Shown here: positions 54,656 through 64,000 of the stretch, piece by piece
How the letters are laid out: the number at the start of each line of letters is the position of its first letter
How positions within the stretch are numbered: the stretch's first letter is position 1
Assembly: GCA_930367205.1 (NCBI GenBank)
Contig: OV884011.1
Location: forward strand, 143,031,937 to 143,095,936
DNA: 64,000 bases
Direction of reading: 5' to 3'
Source of the DNA: Acanthosoma haemorrhoidale
Lineage: Eukaryota; Arthropoda; Insecta; Hemiptera; Acanthosomatidae
Position numbers and translations under genes: made by a program
The notes under the pieces: model-generated
The model's database searches: none
Seen by the model: only the letters and a program-made list of their open reading frames with translations
What the model was told of the DNA's origin: nothing

Positions 54656-55380
54656 ATAAAGAAGCAGTCAGGTTTTCAGAGTTCAAGCGGGATAGCCACG
54701 TAGTTGCCAGGAGAGAATGAATTACAGGGGCTAGACCCTCGGCTTAAGTATCCAGCTAGCCTTGCCCGTGGCCAATCATCATTAAGGTTGGTGTAACCAA
54801 TGATGTGTGGTTTCTTTGTTCTCTGGCAGAGGCTGGGCGCCGGCTGTTTGGGCCCCTCTATACCTGGGTACTGACATCTGGTGTCCCATCTCATATATTA
54901 CTAGGCACCCCGCATTTTTTATTGCTTAACACATTTACAATGATTTATATTTTGTTCATGTTATTTACATTTGTTTACAATACATATACAATAGAGTATA
55001 GGGTGATTTATCTTATGTAGTTAGCGGTCGCTACACTTAATATTAAACGAATGTTTGTTCTTAGGGCCCAGGAAAATAAATAAATTATAATTAATATTTT
55101 ATATATAAAACGCCAAATCAGTTAGATATTCATACCGTAGTTTGGGAGAGATAAAAGTTTTTCAAAAAAATAAAAGTAAAGAAAAACCATAGGAGACAGA
55201 TTGGGTGGAAGAGTTTCTTCTGTGTTAAATTAAAAAAGAAGAAAAAAAGAATATATACCCAATATCGTCTCACCGTTGGTCGTGGTTAAATCGTTTTTAA
55301 CATATTCAACGGCAGATAACAGGGCCGCTTGAGAATATAAATATAATAAACAAAGGCACCATCATGATGGAGTTACCGAT
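54656..55380. other. Intergenic DNA
   Basis: The GC-richer stretch 54,660-54,910 is not repeated elsewhere in the window. The remainder is AT-rich. No gene recognised. Confidence 0.4.
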
Positions 55381-55615
55381 GGGAATGAAGTGTGGATAAA
55401 TAAAATTACTTTTTCAAAGGGGCCGACGCTCTCTGACAGGTCAGCCATAGGCCGAGGAAATATCAGAAGAGAGGGCCAAGATTGCATTTGTGGCCTGGGG
55501 GGCCCAATAACCCCCGCGGGAAAAACGGCGGAGAAACAGGTAATTTTCCGTGCTCCCTCTTCCCTCAGTTCCCGTCTCCCCTTTGATACCATCTTTTAAT
55601 TACAACGAGAACCTT
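55381..55615. other. GC-richer non-coding island (candidate cis-regulatory)
   Basis: Openness on both strands (55,362-55,592 minus and 55,390-55,599 plus) reflects composition rather than coding. It has GGCCTGGGGGGCCC (palindrome-like), AACCCCCGCGGGAAAA and CAGGTAATTTTCCG. Sharp contrast with both flanks. Function inferred only. Confidence 0.3.
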
Positions 55616-56387
55616 GAGCAGTCAGCTTCTACTTGACGGCACAAAACTCTCCTGTCTAACTTGATCTCGGGCCAAACAAAGCTACCTGTACCATCTTCCT
55701 TGGGAGCTTTCCAAAATATCTTTCTTTACGATATGAAGCATTTTATATATAATAAGAAATAAATAAGTATACAAGCGATAAAGTACTGAACAAAATATTT
55801 ATGGGCGATTGCCAGGTGCAGACTGCCAAGGTGACTACCTCAGATAAATGTACTGATACCAATAAACACTCACAAAAAAAAAACTCTATTGGAAAAAGAT
55901 TTCATAACACATATACAATGAGATGTGAATGATTACGCTACAGATGGTGTGACTGATAAATCTCGTGGGTACATTTACAGTCCTATAGAAGCTTTTTAGG
56001 TCAACTTAAGTCTCGGTCGGTCTTTCTTCTACATGAGGTGTTGTACCATAGATTCAATGTTAACTAATACAAGCAAAAAAATCTATTTATTACGAAAATA
56101 AGTTTTGCGCATACGCTATTATCAGCAAACACCTCTCTATTTCGTTATTCCTTTAAACACCATATACGACCGTTTATAGGCCACACTTCAGCTATAAAAT
56201 TGTCTCAGCAGGCAACTTACGTGAGCTGGCCACGAGGGAGCCCTCAAGAAGTGAGTGAATGACTTGTTATATTTGTGTAGGAGTGTAATAAGTGATGTCA
56301 AACCGAGAAGTCGGCCATTTTGGATGGCCCTAGCACTTGCCTCTGCCGGATCAGAGATAACATCAAGCAATAGACTTAGTGAACCAG
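55616..56387. other. Intergenic DNA
   Basis: AT-rich; no gene recognised. Confidence 0.45.
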
Positions 56388-56463
56388 ACGGATCCGCTAG
56401 CCGAGAGCCAAGACCGGCGACTCACCCCTAAAAGTCGTCAGTTCAAATCCCAGTGGCGCAACC
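56388..56463 (+). other. tRNA-like sequence, possible pol III-derived relic
   Basis: GTTCAAATCCC at 56,441-56,451 matches the B-box/T-loop consensus. Upstream CTAGCCGAGAG could be a D-arm, and GGCGACT...AGTCGTC (56,415-56,439) a stem in the anticodon-arm position. The acceptor ends do not pair convincingly, so this is not a functional tRNA gene. It lies about 20 bp upstream of the JK1 LINE. Confidence 0.35.
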
Positions 56464-56809
56464 TATTTTAAATTAATAATAACATTAATTTAAATATTGT
56501 AAAATGCGATTTTATCAGCAGTTGTGTCACAAGAGAGATCTCTAGGACCAACTCCGACACCATCGCCTGTAAAGTGAAAACCAAGACGTTCTAATAGGAA
56601 CGTACAAATAACCTCTGCAGCTAGCTCCATGGAAAAGATACCACCACAGGCCAGCACATCCAAAAAAGAAACCGCCGTTGGGTCCCCTTTCTTCGCGCCT
56701 AACACCTTTGAGGCGTTGAAAATATTCAACCAGATGAAATGAATCTCTCCGGACACTCCCAATACTTATCGGGCATTTTTCAAATATTTGGAAGTAAGCA
56801 ATGCTGACT

Positions 56810-57290
56810 TCCATACTTATCAACTAAAACAAGAACGATCGCTCCGAGTAGAGATCAGAAATTAGCACCCAACCACACCAGCTGACGAGATAGAAGACGA
56901 ACTCTCAGCTCTCGGATCCAAAGTTCACCAAATAACGAACGTGTTACGCGAGGATAGGCAACAAGATGAATCAATAAAAACGGCGTTACTATTGTTTTTT
57001 GTCGATCTCGAGCGAACACCTGGAGTGGAGAAGATATAAGACCTAACACACCTGTATTACACAAGAGTCCAGGTTGAAAAACCGTATCCCAAACGCGATA
57101 TCGTCCAGTGCCGTAACTGTCAGGCATATGGGCAGACAAAATAGTACTGCCACCACCCTCCCAGGTGTGTAAAGTGCAGTGGGCAGCACAAAAGTGAGTT
57201 TTGCAAAAAGCCCTGAATTGCCTGCTGTGTGCGTGCTTAGCCAGCAAGGCCATTTGGCCAACTACAAGGGCTGCGAGGCTTACAGAACGC
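56810..57290 (+). pseudogene. JK1 ORF1 (nucleic-acid-binding protein)
   Basis: Frame with in-frame stops reading TPADEIEDELSALGSKVHQI, then TALLLFFVDLER, VQVEKPYPKRDIVQCRNCQA and HHPPRCVKCSGQHKSEFCKK. The order is that of the domain before the zinc knuckles (PRE_C2HC) and the CCHC knuckles in Jockey-clade ORF1 proteins. The first knuckle (CRNCQAYGQ...C) has lost its His. Minus-strand frames (56,855-57,310 and others) are shadows. Confidence 0.8.
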
Positions 57291-57489
57291 TGAAGTCCAG
57301 GACCGAACAACGTCGTCGGTCAGAAGAGAAAAACTAGCAACAAGAAGTGGCCCAGCCAGAAATTTGAGGCCTTCTGTCACTTTTGCCAATGGCGTTCCTA
57401 ACAGAAAGCATTCATTCCGACTCTTTATCCATTCTCCTTTGAAATGCGAATGGTGTTCGCACCCACAATAACGAACTGACACACTCGGA

Positions 57490-58100
57490 AACATTGCTTC
57501 ACGATTTCTCCTGACACAGCCACCTATTGGCCATCAGATCCCAACCAAAATCCAGATCTCCTAGACTTCTTCTTCTACAACAGTTTAAGAACACTAAACT
57601 ATTCACTCACGCACCTCGATGACCTCTCCTCCGATTATAGCCCTTTATTATTAACCATTTCTCTAAGACCAATTCACAAACTGCCTCCTCCTTCATTTAT
57701 TAGGAACCCAGTCGATTGGGACCACACGGAAGTGGCGGACCAGCTTCTTATAGGTTTCGTAGACCTCCACGTGTCCCTGAAAATATCCCAAGACCTAGAC
57801 GATGCAGTACATTCTTTCGCTACTCTGGTCCTGAGGTCGGCTTGGAAGCCATCTACATCCCACCGTCATCCAAAAACTCACAATCAAAATCGTTTACCTC
57901 AGCATCCCAAAGACATAATCTAATCCAAACGCCACTTCAGAACAGTGTGGCAAAGATCCTGACTATCTGCTGATCGCCACTCGTACAATCAGTACTGTAA
58001 TGTGTCAGTACTGTAGTATTGGCGTCCTTCCGTTCCGATTCTTTTGATTCCCACCTCTTCTGTCTGTCACCCAGGGATAACTCCCTATGAAATGTATCTA
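57490..58100 (+). pseudogene. JK1 ORF2: endonuclease end and linker
   Basis: DTATYWPSDPNQNPDLLDFF is the C-terminal endonuclease motif (P-T-Y...P-DxLDF). HLDDLSSDYSPLLLTISLRP follows (SDH-like catalytic site reading SDY), then VDWDHTEVADQLL and SAWKPSTSHRHPKTHNQNRL. The catalytic N-terminal half is missing. Stops occur after 57,923. Confidence 0.75.
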
Positions 58101-58257
58101 ATAAAATCCTAAAGGATCATCCTGTTTTACACCCTCTCCGTCGTGATGATCGGTCCTGGGCGGCTTCGGATGCGGATAGGTCGGAAGAATTCGCTCTGCA
58201 TCTTTCCATACTTTCACACCTCACCTTTCTCATCAAAGCCATACTCACAGCACAACT

Positions 58258-58803
58258 GTGGAATATTTCCGCACTTCACCTATTCCTCCCTCTCTTCCAC
58301 CAAAAGCCGTTAACCCCTCTGAGCTCAAATACCTTCTGAAAAACTTACCTTACCGAAAATCCTTTGGATATGATCTCCTTACTCCTCAAATTCTCAAACA
58401 ACTTCCTCCTAAAGCCATAATATTTTTAACCTACATCTGTAATTGCGTTAACCGAACGATGGACTTTCCTCTCCTCTGGAAACATTCTATTATTGTCCTA
58501 TTCGCCAAATCCGGTAAACCACCCAATGACGCCTCATCTTACCGTCCAATTCGCCTACTCCTTATCCTCTCAAAAATATTTGAGAAACTCCTATTAAAAC
58601 GTCTACTTCCAATTGTTGAATCCGAAACCTTTTTTTCTATACACCAGTTTGTTTATACTACTCAACAAGGGTTTTGCGTTGTTGATCACATTTCCTCAGC
58701 CCTTGAATCTAAACAGTATTGGACTGTTGTACTTCTGGACATAGCTCAAACTTTTGACAAGGTTTGGCCTACATTCTTGAACTCATCCCTTCCAAGTTCA
58801 TGA
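58258..58803 (+). pseudogene. JK1 ORF2: reverse transcriptase N-terminal half
   Basis: 181 codons open: NPSELKYLLKNLPYRKSFGY then DLLTPQILKQLP (the PGxDxI-type LINE RT start), HSIIVLFAKSGKPPNDASSY followed by RPI, LLLILSKIFEKLLLKRL and FSIHQFVYTTQQGF. VVLLDIAQTFDKVWP is the first catalytic Asp box. It is cut at PSKF and joined directly to the 3' tail, so the YADD box and thumb are absent. The ATG at 58,258 is not a native start. Confidence 0.88.
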
Positions 58804-58814
58804 AATTCCATAGT

Positions 58815-59252
58815 AACCTATCCAACCACCCTAATCCCGTAGCACAGTCATTGCACTGCTCCAATCATCCCTATAATCCTCCTCGGAAACCGAAACGGCA
58901 GTGGCCTCGTGACCTGCAATAAATACGTGACAGCGGGAGTCCTGGCAATGGCCAGTTTCTCCAATCATGTCCTGAGCGAATGTGGCTCTCGCGCTCTTCA
59001 TCAGCCTTCAATGGCTCGTATCCGGTGACGTGGCTGACGGAGGAGCGTGGGGGACTTCCCAAGACTCCGCTTCCACATGCGAGGGAGGTGACAACCCTGT
59101 GGACTTTGGAGGGCCGTGGGCTGTTTGTAAATAATGAGCGAGTGAATAATGAATTGTAAATATGATATGAATGAGAACATTTATCTCAAATACTTATTGC
59201 CTATTAAGTATTAAATAAGGCAGATTGTAATTTTATCATAATGAAAAAAAAT
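58815..59252 (+). repeat. JK1 3' terminal region
   Basis: Contains the segment coding for the ORF2 end (CACTGCTCCAATCATCCCTA and after) and the untranslated tail with GGGAGGTGACAAC, AATGAGCGAGTG, GGCAGATTGTAATTTTATCA and ATAATGAAAAAAAA. This segment recurs wholly or partly at 3,779, 16,285 (minus), 38,229 and 63,640. Confidence 0.85.
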
Positions 59253-59999
59253 TACGAAAATTTCATTTTCATTATGAATTTATATACATATGAAATTTCA
59301 AAATTAAAAAAACCTTCGCAATGACAACTTTGACTGTCGGAATGTTTCTGTGAGAATAAAAAGCTTTCTTATTCATCGAACAAAGGCAAAAATCTGATAT
59401 ATATCTCTGAGCCTTTTTAATAATTAAATATATGCATAATAAATAATTATTAACTATTAACAATTAAAATATATATATTTAATAATTTATTATTAAATTA
59501 TGCAAAACTAACTGCCATTTTGAATGTTGTTGTCTCTATTAAAAATAAGTGGTACTCGAAAGTATATGGTGGCCTATATTCCTACGCTAATAACAATAAA
59601 TGATGGTTAAAAACCTAAATAAAGAATTTCTCATTAGTAAGTGACTAGTGCTGAAAGAAAATAATTTAAAATAATCGTTGAATGTCTAAGGTTCACATTG
59701 TGTTTTACATATAATTAAGTGCTAAAATCATGCCGTAAGCTATATTCTAGTTCACTAAGAGACACTGGTAAATTTGTTTATTTGGCGGTGGTTCTTTCCT
59801 TAGCAGTTTTTTACGCCTCATCATCTGTTTTAAATTATAACATACTTGTATATGAATTAATTATTAAAAATAAATAAATAACAAAGGAAGCTACAGTCGT
59901 TAAATGCGACTTAAGCCCTTCTAGCTCCAGCCACTAATTATTCTTCAATTCCTCCGAGAGAAATTAGTTTCCAACCAGTTAATATTTTAGCTCCCCTTC
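59253..59999. other. AT-rich DNA, no gene recognised
   Basis: Mostly AT-rich without features. The 63-codon minus-strand frame at 59,272-59,463 is composition-driven. Confidence 0.5.
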
Positions 60000-60235
60000 A
60001 ATGGTTGTAACGAAATTTATTATTTATGTTTCAATTACGTCTTATGGTTTTAAGCTCGTCTATCTTTCGTAAGTTCCCAGGGCCCACCATTCGAGCTCAG
60101 CCGATATCTCAGGGAGGAAAATAAGTTGCTGAATTCTAGTTTTAATCTTTCGCTTGGGAGTTTGATTAGTCTCCTGATAGCGTATCAGTTTTAGATGGTT
60201 TAAGGTTGGGGAAAGGTCCCCACTTCATATTTTAT
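60000..60235. other. GC-richer non-coding island (candidate cis-regulatory)
   Basis: Higher complexity than its flanks, no open frame and no repeat partner: GCCCACCATTCGAGCTCAGC, GATATCTCAGGG and TTTGATTAGTCTCC. Weak candidate. Confidence 0.25.
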
Positions 60236-61919
60236 GAACGGTTAAATTACAATGAGTTAGGGAAGAGATAAACATACAAAACCACGTTCAAAAATAAAGA
60301 AACAAGCCAAATGTAACTTATTGTACAATTAATGCAATTTTTTTTGGCTAAGGATACGTTTTTTAATAAGCACGTCGAGATCTTTAATATAATACCCAGT
60401 TTATACAATAGGAAAATAACTATTTTTTTAATATCAAGTTATTGATTAATAATTTACTTTTTTTATTATATTGCTTATATGTTTAGTACTTCTGTCGCAC
60501 CAAGTGAGAATTTCATACCAAATATCATCCAGCTATAAGTGGAGTAGCGACCAAAGTGCAAATACAATAATGGTGATGACTGTAACTGTAGTCCACTTAA
60601 ACCTCAACACATACTAAGTACATATTAATGATTAGAATCCTGTGCAATTTAATTAAATGCATTTAACAATCAATAGGTATTATTAACTAATTAATTTATT
60701 ATGAACCCCACATTATATTCTGAGTACCATGGAAAATATCAAGCCTTTAAAAACAACACTGCTTAAGTGTGACGAACACCTTACATTACAGTTTTTGTTA
60801 CTTTTTGTAGTTATAGTTTGAAATAACTAATTACGTTTTGTTAGACAAAACGCTGAGATCACTAATTTGATACCTTACTCAAAGTTATATGTTTTTATTA
60901 ATAACATCGAATTAATAAATTAATTAATGAAAATTACCTTTTTTTTCTAGGTCTCATATTTTCCAATGAAACCTCTATGCAATGAAAAGCAGCTCAGAAA
61001 TGCTGAAAAAACTAAAAGAGAGAAAAACATACGGAATGATTGATGGGACCATCCTGGTTTCTAGTCCTAAAAACAACAACGAAACTTTTAAAAAAATCAA
61101 TGCCTTGTCATAAATACTGGCGTCATTGTTATGACGAATAGATCGATTATTTTATTTTAGCTTCCTGGCAATAACCGTGTGACCAGATATCATATTTATT
61201 TATTTTATCAAATCATATTTATCTACAGTAGCACTGTCACATAACAAGTATGTTGCATACATTTATGCATATGTTATAATTATAGATAGGCAATCACATG
61301 CACATTCCCCCATAGTAGTCCAACTACGTTTGAAGATTTCTTACGGTTCTGAATACAGAAGATCTCTCATCCAACCACATCTACGTCGTCGGCATGTTTG
61401 CATCTGTTGGTTTGGGCGTCCGTGCAGTTTATTGTAAGTAACTTGTCTTTGTCATCATATGTTTTAATGTGGCCACGAACATGAAATGTGCATTTTTTGC
61501 TAACAGTTTCAATCAAATACAAATTACTTTGTTTTATTTCCTTAGTATGCCTTTTGCTATACTCTTGACGACGAGAATATTGGCACGATTTTTTTTTAAT
61601 TACAAATTTACGTAATTTGTTGTTTTTTGTAATATAACTATCGATATGTTAAGCTACTCTCAAAACAACAATTGAAAAAAAACTTTTTGAAAACGTTTTA
61701 TAGTCGGGGCGTTGTATTGAAAATGGAGGTTTTATTTCTCAAAAATAAAAGCAAAAGGTCAAATTAAACTCAAATTATATGAAATAATCTGCAAAGAAAT
61801 GTTTTTTATTTATGATTGCTAGTAGTTATTGTAACGAGCCCTCTAACGCATACACTTATCGGACTCTACATATTCCATAAATAAATGTATCTATGCATTC
61901 AAGTACATACGGTAATTAT
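60236..61919. other. AT-rich DNA, no gene recognised
   Basis: Low-complexity AT-rich sequence; no RNA gene, TE protein or repeat recognised. Confidence 0.5.
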
Positions 61920-62185
61920 AGTGTTGAGAGATGGGATGTCCTTTAAAGTTGTCCAAAGCGTCTGTTTATTTCTTGTCTTTTTAGCCTCGTATGTGGGTTC
62001 CAAGTCAGTCGTTTGTCGAGATGGAAGCCTAAGTACCGTACTGTCTCGGATAAAGGGAGAAGAACGGTATTTAAATAGACTATTGGGTAAGACTTGCGAT
62101 GGAGGGTGAAGGTAATGTGGGAACATTTTGCTTCATTAACAATATGAGCATAAAAATAAAAGAATGATGGCAGTAAAAAAAACAT
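61920..62185 (-). pseudogene. Jockey-type LINE RT post-palm fragment
   Basis: The frame 61,943-62,185 reads AKCSHITFTLHRKSYPIVYL, LPLSETVRYLGFHLDKRLTW and NPHTRLKRQEINRRFGQL, the segment following the YADD box in Jockey-clade RTs. It ends by frameshift. The catalytic box is not present. It may belong to JK1, whose own copy lacks this part. Confidence 0.8.
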
Positions 62186-62619
62186 AATTCTTTAGTTAGA
62201 TAGCACCTGTCTGAGAAGGAAGAGTTGAAAAAAAAAAATGATCCGTTCTGATGTTGCAGTTCTGAGTGATAATGGTAACAGCTGTCTGTTCAGCTAATGA
62301 CTGAAATAATACTTATCGGGGAGGCGAAGAAGAAAAAAAAAAATATTAGTACCCTCTATCAAGTAAGAAAAAGTGACTTGATAATAATTGTGCATGTCGT
62401 AGTTTTAGTACTGTATCATTAGCACTGTGTTTTAGCACTGTATCATTATCATGTTATGTTTAATAAAGTTGTTTTATTTTAATTTATAACCCTAGCTGTT
62501 GCCACTTATTTTAGTCGAAGAACCGTTTAAGAACAGGTCTTTTTTTATTAGTTGAATGCCGTATCTTCATTTTCAGACCGTTTTGGTAACATCCCTTAAA
62601 CTGGCGATGGATATAGACC
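62186..62619. other. AT-rich DNA, no gene recognised
   Basis: Short direct repeat of TTAGCACTGT/TATCATTA near 62,405-62,450; otherwise featureless. Confidence 0.45.
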
Positions 62620-63060
62620 ATTAATTTTTCTCGCTCGAGCTGAGACAATTACCCAGATATATAAGGCGCATCCATCCTGGCCATCTAAATTTAAAGGGCC
62701 AGTGCCTCTGGTGTTACGAATACAGCGGCACCAGCGGTACTAGTAAGTTCGTTACAAGTGCAAGGGACCACAGCAGGCCACTGTATCAATAATTCTAGAG
62801 CACCTTATTAGTGGGCCTTCTACCAGTCTCCCGGGATTAGATCAGCAACTCCGTTAATTAGGGGACAAATAAAACTTATCTCCTCCATTAAATATTAACA
62901 GATAGTTAGGTCAGGGGCTCAACAACGCAGCTGACTTATTGATGGCTGTTTCGTAGACTTGACGTTTACATTGTACCTAGCTGTACTCATTGAGGTGGAG
63001 TGACTGAGTCGCGGGCTTGTGATCGCGAGTGAATTAATTATCAGGACTAAAATTTTAATT
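62620..63060. other. GC-richer non-coding island (candidate cis-regulatory)
   Basis: Non-coding, unique in the window. Contains CCAGATATATAAGG, GGCACCAGCGGTACTAG, CGGGATTAGATC (K50-homeodomain-like GGATTA), CCGTTAATTAGGGG, CAGCTGAC (E-box) and repeated AATTATCA. The site mix suggests an enhancer; not tested. Confidence 0.35.
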
Positions 63061-63639
63061 ATCAAGAGTCTGGAAATGTTTAGCAGTGAATTTTAATTAT
63101 TGGGATCTGTCCGGTGGAAATTTGTCTGATAAGGAACGTCAAGATATATTGATTTTAGGTAAACATATGAATTTGAATGTTTCAGGCAGCCAAGGAACTT
63201 TTATAATAAATAAGCATGTTTCTAACTATATTAGTTTTCATTGGCTGTCTGCTTCCCATTTTTATTTCTCTCCAAGTTGGATCATACGTCAGGTTTAGAT
63301 GCATCCTATCCATATCCATTCTTCCTTATTCCTAAAATTATTTCAAAAGCTGCACACAGCTCTTCAGATACATCAAGGTAAGCCTTACTGCGTGTAGCAA
63401 TTTGCTCTCTTTATCTGTGCCTACCAGAAATGTTGCAGGTTATTTTTTGTTCTCTAATTTTTGAAGAGTTACCTCCAGGTGAATAACAATTTGTTTATGA
63501 TGCTTTAATTATGTTAATATTTCAAGAACATTTCCCCATCTACGACATTTACACCTCTACTGAGGTCTCCCACACTCCTTAATTCCTTCACCCAACCTTC
63601 AAATAGGCCCTCCTAGTAAAAGGATCCGTTCACCCCAAC
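63061..63639. other. Intergenic DNA
   Basis: Includes an unrecognised 70-codon plus-strand frame (63,086-63,298). No features. Confidence 0.45.
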
Positions 63640-64000
63640 TAACCAACCATGTGGACTTGGGAGGACCCTGGGCTGTTTGTAAATATTGTATGAATGATCG
63701 AGTGAATGATGAATTGGTTGTCCCCTCCCTTGCATGCGAAAGAGGAAGCGGAGTCTTGGGAAGTCCCCCATGCTCCTCCGTCAGCCGCGTCACCGGTTAC
63801 GAGCCAGTGGAGGCTGACGAAGATCCCTAGAGCCACATACGCTCAGTACATGATTGGAGAAACTTGCCAAATTTAAACGGCCACTGCCGTTTCAGTCAAT
63901 GAATGGTAAATATGGTATAAATGAGAACATTTATCTGAATTACTTATTGCCTATTAAGTATTAAATAGGGCAGATTGTAATTTTATCATAATAAAGTTGT
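63640..64000 (+). mobile_element. JK1 LINE tail, internally rearranged (copy 4), runs to window end
   Basis: Forward tail sequence (CCATGTGGACTTGGGAGG to GAATGATGAATTG, 63,648-63,717) is followed by an inverted segment (63,718-63,892). That segment is the reverse complement of the JK1 region normally upstream, from the GGCAGTGG block to the GGGAGGTGACAAC block. Forward tail then resumes from AATGGTAAATATGG to the window end. The two minus-strand frames at 63,599-63,836 are the inverted segment's LINE-derived sequence. Confidence 0.8.

Larger units (their letters stand above)
56480..59252 (+). mobile_element. JK1 Jockey-type LINE (longest copy)
   Basis: Plus-strand series: ORF1 with zinc knuckles, an endonuclease remnant, the linker, the RT N-terminal half, then directly the JK1 3' tail with A-run (59,241-59,252). 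It therefore links the repeated tails at 3.8, 16.3, 38.2 and 63.7 kb to a LINE. Most of the endonuclease and the distal RT are deleted. Confidence 0.88.

Noticed and set aside
56855..57310. 151-codon minus-strand frame
   Set aside because: Opposite strand of JK1 ORF1, where conserved zinc-knuckle motifs are readable on the plus strand.

Overview
Eukaryotic nuclear DNA, most likely from an arthropod (inference). It is AT-rich, has no rRNA, complete tRNA gene, operon or CRISPR array, and I could not identify a single host protein-coding exon. Nearly everything recognisable is transposable-element (TE) sequence. The combination of Jockey-like LINEs, Gypsy and BEL/Pao LTR elements, a mariner and a Polinton/Maverick is typical of insects and crustaceans. 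The species cannot be named from what is visible.

Layout. 1-481: 3' end of a Gypsy element (family G1, copy C) entering from outside the window. 482-7,300: AT-rich DNA with a GC-richer island (2,100-2,530), a short tandem repeat and a LINE tail. 7,755-9,604: a BEL/Pao pol fragment with a 570-codon open frame, bracketed by about 91-bp direct repeats. 9,605-15,328: a second Gypsy-like family (G2), present as an LTR fragment, an LTR with primer-binding site, and a two-LTR element that has gag, protease and integrase but no reverse transcriptase. 16,285-17,895: a degenerate Jockey-type LINE (family JK1, minus strand). 18,357-18,705: a dispersed repeat recurring at 54,304-54,655. 18,768-26,417: two G1 copies joined tail to tail (A on plus, B on minus). 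27,024-27,617: BEL/Pao gag. 32,380 to about 37,900: a decayed Polinton/Maverick with protein-primed DNA polymerase B, a probable virion protein, integrase and a capsid-like fragment. 42,751-44,005: a complete but dead mariner with terminal inverted repeats (TIRs). 46,292-47,415: a 5'-inverted LINE (family JK2) with target-site duplications. 49,190-51,090 and 51,720-52,015: more JK2. 56,480-59,252: the longest JK1 copy. 61,920-62,185 and 63,640-64,000: LINE fragments.

Between the TEs are several non-repetitive, GC-richer islands without coding potential (2.1, 15.5, 30.1, 39.4, 48.5, 55.4, 60.0 and 62.6 kb). They could be conserved regulatory elements of a gene outside the window; this is inference only and needs a cross-species alignment.

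I found no convincing new biological system. The most informative items are the Polinton remnant, the tail-to-tail G1 pair with its abrupt junction, the reverse-transcriptase-less G2 element, the twin-primed LINE hairpin, the internally rearranged LINE tail at the window end, and the bracketed BEL fragment. All TE genes described are relics. Stops, frameshifts and lost catalytic residues are reported as seen and no ancestral sequence is reconstructed.
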